From: Isoperla grammatica
Lineage: Eukaryota; Arthropoda; Insecta; Plecoptera; Perlodidae
Assembly (NCBI GenBank): GCA_945910005.1
Contig: OX246740.1
Coordinates: 52,860,526 to 52,924,525, forward strand
Reading direction: 5' to 3'
DNA: 64,000 nucleotides
The notes beneath the pieces were generated by a model. That model worked only from the letters and a program-made list of their open reading frames with translations, searched no databases and was not told the DNA's origin. The position numbers and the translations under genes were made by a program. This document shows, one piece after another, positions 36,501 through 44,786 of the stretch (position 1 is the first letter of the stretch; every line of letters begins with the position of its first letter).

Positions 36501-37307
36501 CGAGCTGCTGGAATCGTCGCTCGCCGTCCTGTGGCAGGCCACCGCTGCGACAAACACGCGACGCTCGATTAGGCACGCAAAGATCAACAGGTCGTTAGCG
36601 TGGATGTGTGAACTACTCGGATCACTTTCAACTCATCGGTAATACACAACTCCCAACAGTGTGTTTAACATATTTCGTATCTACTACCTACACTACAACG
36701 AACTGAATTCAAATTATGCGGCCGACTCCACTGAAGCTCCGACTTAATACTTGGACAAGTGCTAGGGCCTAGTCGGTTCTGAGAGCAGGGAATTATTCAA
36801 GGTCTACATGTATGGCAACAGCACCACAGAAACACTTTGGTACATTACATTAGGTACATTACATTTGGTACATTTGGTACATTCATACACTTGTTGATTT
36901 GCACGCAGTGAGATCTGGTAATGGCCAAAGATCGTAGACTAGGCCTAGGCCTATATAGGGTTACGCCCGACAGACTCAAAATGGATTGAAACAAGACCAT
37001 CGGCACGATCTGCCCTAGGGCCTACCATTCATTAGGCCTAGGCTATATAGCCTAGGTAATCTAGGCCCAATCGTTAGCTAAATTTTACCATCAAATGGAG
37101 ATAATGTGTAGAATGTAAACTAGGGCCTAGGCCAATCAGTCGACACTTACGTAAATTCCCGGTAGACCGAGCTCTTCTCCGAAGTCCCCACCGACGACGG
37201 GTCGAAACCGTTCGAGAAGTTTCTTCCAACGCAGTTGTCAAATCGTGAACTAGAGCCTCCATTCTCATGCGCAAATCGTCCGGAACTGATTTCAACATGC
37301 GCTCCAT
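27374..37307 (-). CDS. GPATCH2L: GPATCH2L-like protein (GPATCH2 family), 10 coding exons
   Basis: Joining 37307-37151, 36544-36301, 35373-35230, 34682-34518, 34292-34216, 33782-33652, 33360-33236, 32236-32107, 31304-31160 and 27501-27374 on the minus strand gives 1446 nt: 481 codons and TAG. All nine introns are GT-AG and keep phase. Family blocks in order are LVHDLTTALEE (about residue 19), ESDSFNENF, KRKLKRIAVD, CSKNCHKV, SESDTGIYTNDEGRE then GDDEQSDW, LYSLDL and KRRRR. Vertebrate GPATCH2L is about the same length. GPATCH2 proteins are nuclear, and their G-patch contacts DEAH helicases such as DHX15; this model has no G-patch, so that role should not be assumed. The molecular role of GPATCH2L is not established. 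The symbol is by family; a single pre-duplication GPATCH2/2L ancestor is equally possible. Confidence 0.85.
27718..28123. mobile_element. hAT-type MITE, 406 bp (TAGGGATG ends)
   Basis: Begins TAGGGATGAACATCGATAA and ends TTATCGTGTGCATCCCTA. The 8-bp flanks GCTAGTAC (27710-27717 and 28124-28131) are identical. Subterminal arrays of ATCGATAATCG-type palindromes fill both arms. No coding capacity. It lies in the proposed last intron of the GPATCH2L-like gene. Confidence 0.9.
28480..29340 (+). repeat. Irregular minisatellite, roughly 100-bp composite unit
   Basis: Blocks GTTATGAGAAGCACACGCTA, GCACAGGGCAAGCAACAGCG and CACCACGTGCTTAATGTTGT alternate with variable order and number, about 8-9 times. 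Open frames on both strands here are repeat-driven. Confidence 0.92.
29605..30083. mobile_element. hAT-type MITE, 479 bp (TAGGGATG ends)
   Basis: Begins TAGGGATGACATCGGGTA and ends TACCCGATGTCATCCCTA. The 8-bp flanks GTATACAC (29597-29604 and 30084-30091) are identical. Subterminal CGGGTAACCCG palindromes occur in both arms. Its ends agree with the 27718 element (TAGGGATG), so they probably use related transposases. Confidence 0.92.
30335..30605 (+). repeat. About 120-bp tandem duplication
   Basis: Two near-identical units and a partial third: CCACCCATCAGGCTGCGATG, GCGGCATATTGCCTGA and AGATAGCGCAACCATAGTTC, each followed by a CCAAGTCCAT and CTGCTGGATGAATCAATCA block. Confidence 0.85.
30840..31090 (+). 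pseudogene. 3' tail of a non-LTR retrotransposon ORF (antisense in the intron)
   Basis: Encodes MPRRIYEKQIEGRRRRGRPR, then KRWKEMIAEDLQKRG, WEDRKRWKNLV. The pattern IYE...G-R-RGRPRKRW...DR--W--LV is the well-known C-terminal tail found in several invertebrate LINE ORF2 proteins. Only this tail remains. It lies in intron 9 of the GPATCH2L-like gene on the opposite strand. Confidence 0.75.
31160..31304 (-). CDS. GPATCH2L: GPATCH2L-like exon 9
   Basis: Acceptor TGTCTCCAG, donor GTAGGC. 145 nt, phase 0 to 1, encoding VALGRLRLHHGLGECKRRRR then LPPNLAAGNTVLAPPSFH. The KRRRR patch parallels the DIKRKRKP or DIKRRRKAAP segment shared by GPATCH2L and GPATCH2. The 143-aa plus-strand frame across it is its antisense. 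Confidence 0.8.
31366..31514. repeat. Intronic inverted repeat, arms about 53 bp
   Basis: Left arm ATTGGAACTCGGAACAAGAT through GGTACAGAAGG (31366-31419) is matched by the complement at 31462-31514 with about one mismatch and a loop of about 42 bp. It lies about 60 bp upstream of exon 9 in the direction of transcription, so the pre-mRNA could fold into a long hairpin next to the acceptor. Confidence 0.9.
31798..32064. mobile_element. Inverted-repeat element with GCCCGGATTCAC ends (about 265 bp)
   Basis: Arms of about 80-90 bp: GCCCGGATTCACAAG, GGTCTTATCTCTAAGAC, GGCCTAACTTTG on the left, and the complement on the right ending GTGAATCCGGGC. It is a foldback MITE in intron 8. The target duplication is unclear. 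Confidence 0.75.
32107..32236 (-). CDS. GPATCH2L: GPATCH2L-like exon 8
   Basis: Acceptor CGTGTTTCAG, donor GTTCGT (non-optimal but GT). 130 nt encoding LHPMQRREREQLCHLANLYS then LDLTSDLGCPILTKTRDTV. The LYSLD motif aligns with PLYSLDVL of vertebrate GPATCH2L and supports that branch of the family rather than GPATCH2. Confidence 0.8.
32262..32715 (-). mobile_element. Full-length tRNA-derived SINE in intron 7
   Basis: On the minus strand a tRNA-like head with A box TAGTCTAGTGG (32708-32698) and B box GGTTCAAATCC (32652-32642). Then a body shared with 12605-12890 and 53365-53700, then a tail CCCACTGCAAATGAG...CTGAGTGGG and an (A/T)-rich end TTTATTTTTTATTTTATTTT. The A and B boxes are correctly spaced for a Pol III promoter. 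The acceptor stem does not pair, so this is not a working tRNA. Confidence 0.82.
33236..33360 (-). CDS. GPATCH2L: GPATCH2L-like exon 7
   Basis: Acceptor TTGTTTCAG, donor GTACGC. 125 nt encoding TGREIRAGRRRVRNERPGFS then ANEKLSRFLQDPQQTKL. The R-x-GF/GYxxRLxRL-like region of vertebrate members falls here. Similarity is modest, but phase on both sides fits. Confidence 0.75.
33652..33782 (-). CDS. GPATCH2L: GPATCH2L-like exon 6
   Basis: Acceptor TCCAACAG, donor GTGAGT. 131 nt. Completes the family motif with GDDEQSDWPGGHG and goes on to an acidic stretch TDQEEDMSVQTF and GDCMRDL. It ends in phase 0. The plus-strand frames over this exon are antisense shadows. Confidence 0.9.
34216..34292 (-). 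CDS. GPATCH2L: GPATCH2L-like exon 5
   Basis: Acceptor CTGTTTACAG, donor GTAGGA. 77 nt encoding EILSSSSLSSSESDTGIYTN then DEGRE. The Ser run followed by SDTG-(I/L)-(Y/F)-TNDEGR is diagnostic of the family. Confidence 0.9.
34518..34682 (-). CDS. GPATCH2L: GPATCH2L-like exon 4
   Basis: Acceptor CATTCCAG, donor GTGAGT. 165 nt. Encodes SSLLCGKRKRSLRERSSECS, then CSKNCHKVIVLPSEDTRMDC. It has many Cys and basic residues but no zinc-finger spacing that I recognise. The MDCSPSDSLQ end parallels the MECE...SDE stretch of the vertebrate proteins. Confidence 0.82.
35230..35373 (-). CDS. GPATCH2L: GPATCH2L-like exon 3, basic block
   Basis: Acceptor TGTGTTGCAG, donor GTGAGA. 144 nt. Encodes KRKLKRIAVDTPVSDHA and ends AKKKRILRHAPNCEN. 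The RKRKLKRIAVD block corresponds to RRRRKVKRMAVD-like sequences of GPATCH2 and could serve as a nuclear localisation signal (inference). Confidence 0.88.
35713..36142. repeat. Intronic inverted repeat, arms about 70 bp
   Basis: TGATAGGTAGAAGGATAGAC with CCCAACAGCTTACCTGAATT on the left (35713-35782) is the complement of 36073-36142 with one mismatch in about 70 bases. A spacer of about 290 bp lies between, including a C-rich tract near 35935. It lies in intron 2 of the GPATCH2L-like gene. Confidence 0.9.
36301..36544 (-). CDS. GPATCH2L: GPATCH2L-like exon 2
   Basis: Acceptor TTTGTCGCAG, donor GTAACG. Encodes a Ser-rich acidic region (SDDSSSSIGD, HQSDSDEVSS) and then the conserved ESDSFNENFSPIHPSTR just before the basic block. 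It matches in position and spacing the DSDD...HESDSFTEN stretch of vertebrate family members. Confidence 0.85.
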
Positions 37308-37810
37308 TGAAAACAACCCTTGTCAATGAAAATGTGACAGTGCAGCAAGATTTAGGCCTATGTCAAAATGATGTCGAATCACACATTTAAGTTCTTCAGC
37401 TTTAGGAAACACGTGTCTTACTTCTGGACCAGCCAGAAAACGAGGTCGTATCTCAAAGCAGCCAACGTAGGTTACAAGACCTAGAAATATAGGCCTAGGC
37501 TTAGCCTAGGCCTAAGCCTAACAAAACAGTGCAATGACCTACTGAATGACCTAGGGCAACCTGTGAATGAGCACGCCCCTTTACTCTTTGTAGTCGTAGG
37601 CCTATTAACCTATCGTTGGGCCAATCAATCATCCACTGCACCAATAACATTTACATATTGAATAGGCCCACTTGTTGCGAAGAAGAGAATAAACAAACAA
37701 CTTGTCTTCTAAGTTAAAAAACACAGCATTTGGAACGTTCACGTGAGAGGCTAGCCTGGCTAGGGCCTAGGCTAGGGGCTAGGCACAGAAATCACTCCCG
37801 TTTGCCTAAT
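36760..37810. repeat. AGGCCTA-rich block
   Basis: The palindromic word TAGGCCTA and variants (CTAGGCCTAGGCCTATA, TAGGCCTAGGCTATATAGCC, TAGGCCTAGGCTTAGCCTAG) occur a dozen or more times around exon 1 and upstream of it, far above expectation for the composition. Scattered copies occur elsewhere in the gene (34490, 35005). Confidence 0.6.
37151..37307 (-). CDS. GPATCH2L: GPATCH2L-like exon 1 (start)
   Basis: Encodes MERMLKSVPDDLRMRMEALV, then HDLTTALEETS and an Arg-rich segment, and ends in phase 1 at donor GTAAGT. LVHDL...ALEE is the N-terminal signature of GPATCH2/GPATCH2L. The first ATG (37307) has a weak context. The ATG at 37262 (MEALVHDL) has A at -3 and G at +4 and lines up with the vertebrate GPATCH2L start, so translation from there (466 aa) is likely too. 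Confidence 0.8.
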
Positions 37811-37969
37811 TAAACACAACACGTCTTAACGGAATGAATAACTTTACAAGTTACATCCACGAGAAATGTCCCTGATAGCATAAAAGCTTGAACTTTCAGA
37901 TCAAGGTTAGGTATTATAGCTTTTTAAATCCCCGACAAGAAAACAAGAATAACTTTACGAATATCGAAC

Positions 37970-38025
37970 GACGAAAGATGCGTGCGCAGTTACAAAATGG
38001 CCGACATGAAGGTACGCCAGGTTAG
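37970..38025. promoter_or_regulatory. Putative bidirectional promoter with YY1-like site
   Basis: ACAAAATGGCCGACATG at about 37993 resembles the YY1 consensus (AAAATGGC), common at animal transcription starts. It lies about 690 bp upstream of the GPATCH2L-like ATG. On the plus strand the same ATG (37997) opens ATGGCCGACATGAAG (MADMK), followed at once by donor GTACGC. A divergent gene starting here is possible. No later exon of it is recognised. Confidence 0.35.
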
Positions 38026-38339
38026 CCAACTGCAGAGAACACACGTGCGCCAAATATTATTATTATTAATTGTAAAAAAACTATGTGCCACATGAAGGGA
38101 AACAACTGTGAAGCGACACTATATCAATATATTTAAGAACAACAATACACATCATTTAAAAATTTCTTTTTAAATGATTTATCAAGGCATATTGATGTAC
38201 AGAAAATCATCCTTGATGTTCATTTTTTAATTTTAGTGTAGTGGTTCAGAGCAGCAGTGTGAAACATTCGGACAAAAAAAATGAAAAAAAATCAATGAGA
38301 TCCAGTAACACCTACTTACCTATTTGAGATATTGAGAAT

Positions 38340-38385
38340 TTATTTAGAAACCAAATTCTAAGTCCCCCCCCCCCCCCCCCCCAAC
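38340..38385 (+). repeat. Poly(C) tract
   Basis: Seventeen or more consecutive C near 38367-38383. Confidence 0.9.
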
Positions 38386-38449
38386 CCACCACCCAAAGAA
38401 CACGGAATGTAAAGGAGTAATATTCCCACTCGAATTACCACCCTTGCTA

Positions 38450-38771
38450 TGAGTTACTTTCTTTGCCGCTTGGTGCCGCCACAATTCAGTGCCCCTGCCA
38501 AAAGTCACGTAGGCAACACCCCAACACACGTTTACCCCCAAAATACAGATTCCTGTTTCATCCCCCTTTTTACCGCGAGTTCTTTAGACTGCCGCTTGAT
38601 GACGCCACAATTCAGTGCGCCTTGCAAAAGTCAACTAGGCAACACCCCAACCCACGTTTTTACCCCAAAATTACAGATTCTTGTTTTACTCCCCTTTTTT
38701 ACCAAGAGTTCTTTAGACTACCGTGAGATGTCGTCACAATTCAGTTTTGTTTTTGTTGTTATTGTTATTTA

Positions 38772-38807
<36 letters not shown>

Positions 38808-38808
38808 A
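38450..38808 (+). repeat. About 120-bp tandem repeat followed by (AAAT)n
   Basis: GCCACAATTCAGTGCCCCTG, AGGCAACACCCCAACACACG and TACCGCGAGTTCTTTAGACT recur two and a half times, then ACAATTCAGTTTTGTTTTTG leads into (AAAT)n at about 38771-38808. Frames through it (87 and 108 aa) follow the repeat. Confidence 0.8.
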
Positions 38809-38989
38809 AAATCACGTGTAATCAATCACTAAATCCAGATAAGGGAAGCATTCAGATCAACAATCAGTCCAGATTATTTATTCGTTAACTTTATCTGCGT
38901 AAACCTCATCCATCCATTGTCTTTTGTCCAACCGGCAATATATTCTTCGGTGTTTTTACCTTACAATGTGCCAAAATCAATAAATCATG

Positions 38990-39510
38990 AGATCAAAATC
39001 AAAATCATATTTATGTAATATCAATTCACGCAAATACACATTACATCGCACTGACACGATCAAAATGTAGCTAAGAACTACGAAAACACTACATTCGAGA
39101 AATATTTTGTAAACTAAAAATTAGACCTATACATTAAATCAAGATAAGAGATATAATAACTAATTATTTGTAAATAAAGATTATAATAGATATGTCGACA
39201 TAGTGATTATTTGCGCCTGGAAATAAAGAACCCCATCGTACATGATGAAGTAATTTAATATGTGGGATGTTCAGAATCCTCCATCCTTGACAGATGTAGG
39301 ATAAGTGGTATGCCCATGAAGCTTACCTCGATAGTATGCCTGATTGAGTGTACACCGCCCCTTTACCCGGAGGTCCAACCAACCTATCCACAAGGTGTTT
39401 GTGGATAACTCGCACAGACAGTTGTGGATGTGAAAACTCTCAACCAAATCCAGTTTGTCAAGATGTCGGTTGATTTTGCGTCCAAAGAGTTAGAACGGCA
39501 GTCGGCCTAA
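38990..39510 (-). other. Possible old LINE 3' remnant
   Basis: On the minus strand an open stretch (CTCTTTGGACGCAAAATCAA onward) reads RHLDKLDLVESFHIHNCLCE and goes on to a stop near 39270. About 280 bp later comes a repeated TGATTTTGATTTTGAT end, reminiscent of LINE tails. No domain is recognised. A chance frame is equally likely. Confidence 0.25.
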
Positions 39511-39724
39511 TAGGTTCGGGCGGGCCCACCTAACACGACATGATGCTGGGCACCCCCCCCCCCCCCCCCCCCCCTCCTCTCACAGTGTCCGAAACAGCCC
39601 GCCTGCATAGCTAAAACGAGCTGGTACAGCTCGGGTTACCTTAAAATATAGGAATTGTTTGGGTATCTGAAAAACATAAATAATGATACGCTTATTAATG
39701 GACAACTGCTTTTGTCTATTTTAT

Positions 39725-40045
39725 TTAGATTCCTCCGACTGCTGTTACCATCTGAGCTATCGGGATCGCTGTTACCATCTGAGCTATCGGGACCGCTGTT
39801 ACCATCTGAGCTATCGGGATCGCTGTTACCATCTGAGCTATCAGGATCGCTGTTACCATCTGAGCTATCGGGACTGCTGTTACCATCTGAGCTATCGGGA
39901 CCGCTGTTACCATCTGAGCTATCGGGACCGCTATTACCATCTGAGCTATCGGGGTCGCTGTTACCATCTGAGCTATCGGGATCGCCGTTACCATCTGAGC
40001 TATCGGGATCGCTGTAACCATCTAAGCTATCGGGACCGCTAGGAC
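39725..40045 (-). repeat. 27-bp minisatellite coding DSSDGNSDP repeats
   Basis: Eleven or so copies of CATCTGAGCTATCGGGATCG plus CTGTTAC. The 27-bp period keeps frame. A 170-aa minus-strand frame (40148-39636) reads repeated PDSSDGNSD after a unique start with CCQVYGQSCEVIVAITVKKI. All three frames are open on both strands, typical of a multiple-of-three repeat. The unique 34-residue start preceded by TTGATTGCAAAG (a possible acceptor) leaves a coding role open. Confidence 0.85.
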
Positions 40046-41599
40046 AAACTCTTTCTATTTTTTTGACAGTAATTGCTACTATCACTTCACAACTTTGTCC
40101 ATAAACCTGGCAACAGCTAATCTTTGCAATCAATTTTATTATTATCATTAATAAAATTGATAGTAATAAAGTACAATAATATATTAATAATAAATTAATA
40201 ATAAATTCATAATAATAATATTAATTAATTAATTTAATTAAATTAATAATACATTAATTTTGTATTAGTATTGCATGATTGGAGACTTCACTCCCGTAGT
40301 AGTTTTCGGGACATATATATTATTTATACTCATACGCGGCACAATGCCCCGAAAACTGACAAAACATGACAACTATGATGGTCATATTATCATATTATGA
40401 CGTCGGGCGGGAGGGGGGGGGGGGAAGGGGGGGTTGATGAAAGGGGCAAGTATAGGAAAAAACGAGTAATTTTTATTTTGATACTGCAAGCGCGCGTTAC
40501 AATGCCATCGGTGTTATTTCTTATGTATAGCCGAAGTCTGTCTGGGTAGAGAACCTCACGCACGGACCAATAGAGGGTAAATACCTCAATATTATTTTTA
40601 TCATCCTACCGTGACGCAATTTCTCGTGAGGGTCGTGTTGACACTCTGAGCTGAGTAAGATAACAAACGCATTCTTCGACGACTCACAACAAACAAACAC
40701 AGGCAGGCGGTGGTTTTTAATAAGATCCACTGATGAGGCCGCACGTTTCATAAACACTCGATGTAGTCATAAGTCTTAAGTGGGCAGGCACGGCCGTTGA
40801 GCGTTCATTTTCTACGACGCACGATGACCGATGTCAATGCCACCACCTGCCTTTGTAAACCACAACTGTACACAGGACAGGTAGCTAGCTGTGAATTATT
40901 TCTATCATCATCATTATTATTATTAATCTTGTTCTGTGGTCATCAACAATAACACCTTAGCGACTTCGTAATGATGATGGAACCAGAGAAAAACGTACCA
41001 AAAGTCGCGTGCTACAAATTGAATTTCAGCGGATTTGAAATGTAAACGCGGTATAATATAAGGTCGTTTCCATTATAATAAGAGTGAGTTTGTGGGAGAC
41101 CTTGCCTTGCCCGCAAAACACATTCCGGAACTTCACAGGGCTTCACTATCAGAAACTCCGCACATAATTCACAGATTGGTGCTGTAGAAGATTGTTTCAT
41201 GATATATTTCTTTTATAACTTTAGAATTTTAAGCTTATCTACCATATGTACTTCAGCCGTTTCTCAGCAAACACTCGTTACATATTATTATTATGTACAA
41301 ACAGTCTTGGAACCTACTATGTACATAAATTATGAGGCATTTGCTGTGTATATTATATCGTAAAGAAGGAGCGTGTAACCACCTAATGTCAAACAGAAAA
41401 TGAAGAAGCTATCTTGTACGATTTGGAATGAAATGATACTGTCGTTTCTTTACGTTTACAAGATTTAACACTTCGTTATATATAAAGTAAAATAAAGCTG
41501 ATGATGTCATAAATACATGGTTGATAACAATAATAAACGGCAACCACATCAAAATGCTGGGAAAATGCAATAACATGTTGTTGCTGTTGACTTCCCGCG
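40046..41599. other. Intergenic; no gene recognised
   Basis: (TAA/ATT)-rich stretch at 40145-40260, a G-rich run at about 40410-40435, otherwise unremarkable AT-rich sequence. Confidence 0.4.
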
Positions 41600-42160
41600 T
41601 TGAGCTCTCCAAACGCCAACCAATGGAGAAACGTGTGTAGGTATTCATTCAACACACCAACAAGTGTTTATATTCACGTGACGTCACGGACATTGTTGGC
41701 AGCCATCTTCCCGTACATTATTGTAGACAAACAAACGAGCATATTGCTTATACCAAGAACATATATTTCGGTATTGCATTGCTCAATACATTGTTCATGT
41801 AAGAACCTATCTATTCTTTATATTCACGTGACGTCACTAACATTGTTGGCGGCCATATTACCGTACATGATGTATTACAGTTCCTACACATAGCGGCCAC
41901 CATCCCGTACACGAAGTCATTGTTGTAGACAAACAAATGACTGTATTGCATACCAAGAATAGCGTTAGTTTCGAATACATAAATAGTCACTCCATAGTGT
42001 TTTGTTTCGGACAAACATTGAATGTGCGCGAATCACAGAAACACACAAAAATGAAACTATCTAGCAACCGATTTTTTGTCCGACCTGTCTCCTCACAGCC
42101 ATCTTATTCGTTACTAACGCTTTTATCAACGTCAGCCATTTTATTACTTTTAATGCTGTT
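41600..42160 (+). repeat. Repeated CACGTGACGTCA / GCCAT modules
   Basis: TATATTCACGTGACGTCA at about 41669 and 41819 are each followed by CATTGTTGGC(A/G)GCCAT and CCGTACAT. A third partial copy (GCGGCCACCATCCCGTACA) lies near 41892. GTGTTTTGTTTCGGACAAAC at 41998 links this block to 2560. The modules pair an E-box/CRE with a YY1-like GCCAT. Confidence 0.65.
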
Positions 42161-42699
42161 ATATAATACCTAGAGTGATTTCCGTTGCCGAATGCTAACT
42201 GAATTAAATAGACAACAAACACACAAATACAAGGGGGGTGGTAGTACAGCACAACCCCCTCTCACATTAAGATCCTCCCCATGCAATCCTTTGAGTCTCC
42301 GCCAAGACAGATGTATAACAACCCTAATCTAATTGATCCGATTCACCAGCTGCACCGCTCATTCACAATGACAAGGATGTTTTTATCAATAACCCCCCCC
42401 CCCCCGCGGTTCTATCTCAATCAGCTCATCGAGTATCTCAGAGATATCGGGTTACACCCACAAGCCGCGATTATAGCCGGAGTAACCCGAGCTAGACGCG
42501 TTGTTAGTTGTGACGTAGGAGGTCCTGCAGGACTCTCTCTCTCGATCTACTAAGCGTCCTGGCAACGAGACACGCGTCGACTGTGTTGTGAGAGTCTGTC
42601 AAACTGTCTCTTGGAGTTTGTGTCCCGGTATGTTGTTTTATGCGTGCGAAGATTATACAACATTCGAAGAAAAAAGACAACCAGTCTTGGGTGGGATGT

Positions 42700-42800
42700 T
42701 TTTTTGTTTTAGGGGGGGGGAGGCTTTCTACAAAACATATTATTTTACATAAATACTATATAAATATGCCCCCCCCCCCCCCCCCCCCCGATTGCAGTCA
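42700..42800. repeat. Poly(G) and poly(C) tracts
   Basis: A run of nine G near 42712 and nineteen or so C at about 42771-42789 face each other across about 60 bp of AT-rich sequence, as in the ends of the hAT element at 11746. No clear terminal repeats were found. Confidence 0.6.
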
Positions 42801-42928
42801 TGTATACGCTACTGGTTGTTGTTACGCTGTAGAGACTTGAAAGGAGGGCCAGGGGTTTTCGTGGTCAATCACAAATACATTTTAGAAAAAGTAAAAATAG
42901 ATTACAAAATATCTCTGGTTGTTTGCAG

Positions 42929-43085
42929 TCGATACCAAAGTAGATCCAAACTGCCAAAGAATTGTCGTAAATATGGCCGCCATGCGCACAGTGTGACGCA
43001 CGTACAACCTATGGATACGAAGAGGAGTTTCTTGGGTCGCAAAATAAGAGCAATTGGCCACGACTTAGTTATACTTTCTCCCTAA
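42929..43085 (+). CDS. Weak candidate terminal exon, unknown gene
   Basis: After TGGTTGTTTGCAG an open frame of about 52 codons runs to TAA at 43085: RYQSRSKLPKNCRKYGRHAH and ending GRKIRAIGHDLVILSP. AATAAA follows at about 43137. Basic composition, no recognised family. The internal AATATGGCCGCCATG looks like the dispersed YY1-type motif, so the frame may be repeat-derived. Confidence 0.25.
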
Positions 43086-44419
43086 AAAAAGAGAAAAATA
43101 CCTGTACTATGTATTGTATGTAAATATGTCAAAGTGAATAAAGATATATTCTATTCTACTGATACTTATTAATTTGAAGTACGGTGGTTTTTACTGATTG
43201 TACATAACAAATTAATAAAATATTAATACAAAGTAGGGCATGGTGTCTACACTTCTTGTCCATGTGTATGTATCCCCTTTCATTCTCCCATGTATTCGCT
43301 AGTAAAGCCTGATGCCGAACAACTGCTACAATTTTGTATTCATTTTCAGTGCATTATCTTATATAGCATAGCTACTCCTCGTCATAATAGTTGGTTCTCT
43401 TCCCACCAGAATCCATTTAGTCTAATATTAGTAGGATCTCTAATTTTGAGTGGTCAATAGTTTTGAATTCGGTAATTTAACGTTATGCTGTGTATTTGGT
43501 TAATACACAGCGTATTGTCAGAAAGTGTAAAACCATGTACTGTATATCACTTTATGTTGTAGTATGCAAATGCTGGTTGTTGCACTACAACCGGATAGAT
43601 ACAAAATTCGCAACGCTGATGCAAAGTACATCGAGTGGAGGTTTACAACAATTATCCAATAACTAAAATTGCGACCCATTTCATAGAGGTGCCCGGTTGG
43701 CCGTACAATACTACACACACACAAGTCCCATCAGTAACGCGTACACATACAATACAATACAATATAATACAATACACACACACACATAGAGGCGAGAATC
43801 GCTCAATGCGCGCCATCACATGGGCTATTCAACACGGTGCAAAGCTGCTGCAAGATGTGATACTATTTCACACCTGACCGCCTCTCTCCTGACATCTAGC
43901 GGATTATAGAGGCACAAAGCGCAATGTGGTACACTCGGCAACCAAAGACGGAAACACTCTCAAAAATTTGATTCGAGACGGTTTGGAAGTTCAGTTGCTG
44001 GTGGTAATAAAATGTAGTTCTGGATAAATATGTAGAGAAATGAAGTGAAATGTATGTAATAACTTATTTCCATTCGTTCATTTGTTTGTCACGGGTCATG
44101 GGCGGTTTTTTTTTTTTTTTTAGTGTACGAAGAAGTTATACATACCCATAAAAAAACAATACGTACGTAGAATTGTGTTCGTAACGTTCAAAGCACGGTA
44201 AGCTCTCCTTTAAAATAGATATTGAAATCCAAACTCCTTAGACACTATTACATTTATAGGCTACAAAATATTCAACTTCAATTTCTTTGTTGCGTCATAC
44301 TGTTCCACTGTATCACAACTCGAATATTCTTGCACATTTTGTAACATTTGACGATCTCAATTTCGATTTGATTACAAATTTTAAGAGAACAATAAAAAAA
44401 CGTAAAAGTTTTATCAAAT

Positions 44420-44687
44420 GTTTGCCTCATACTTCGAGAACTTCAACTTGGAGAAGATACAACGAGGATCTTCTACTCGACTGGACCAGTGTGGACGCAC
44501 AGGATGGTCACGCGACAGAAAGGGTCTCCAACATCCAGACATGGTGGACTCACAACTTACTTCAAATCTCGCCAAGTGATGCAAAAGAGTCTGGCCCCGG
44601 CTGTAGCAGCTTATACCGGCTTATCACGCCCGTACGGTAAACCCCCTGGAATAGATGTATCGCACGCTAAGCTAAGCCCGGTTTGAA
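44420..44687 (+). CDS. Candidate terminal exon, unknown gene
   Basis: An open frame with balanced codon use ends TGA at 44687. It reads GEDTTRIFYSTGPVWTHRMV, then GGLTTYFKSRQVMQKSLAP, then YGKPPGIDVSHAKLSPV. A possible acceptor lies at CTCATACTTCGAG near 44420-44440. AATAAA lies at about 44973. No family recognised and no partner exons found upstream. A 117-aa frame starting at 44287 in another register competes with it. Confidence 0.3.
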
Positions 44688-44754
44688 AAGTGAAAAACTC
44701 TTTGTGTGTTTCTCTTGCGAGAGATTAGGTTAGCGTTGAATAACACAGGGGTGC

Positions 44755-44786
44755 CTCCCCCCCCCCCCTCCCCCCCCCCCCCCCCC
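44755..44786 (+). repeat. Poly(C) tract
   Basis: Runs of ten and sixteen C separated by one T. The sequence to 46198 has no gene I can support; a 63-aa frame at 45568-45759 has no recognised domain. Confidence 0.9.
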
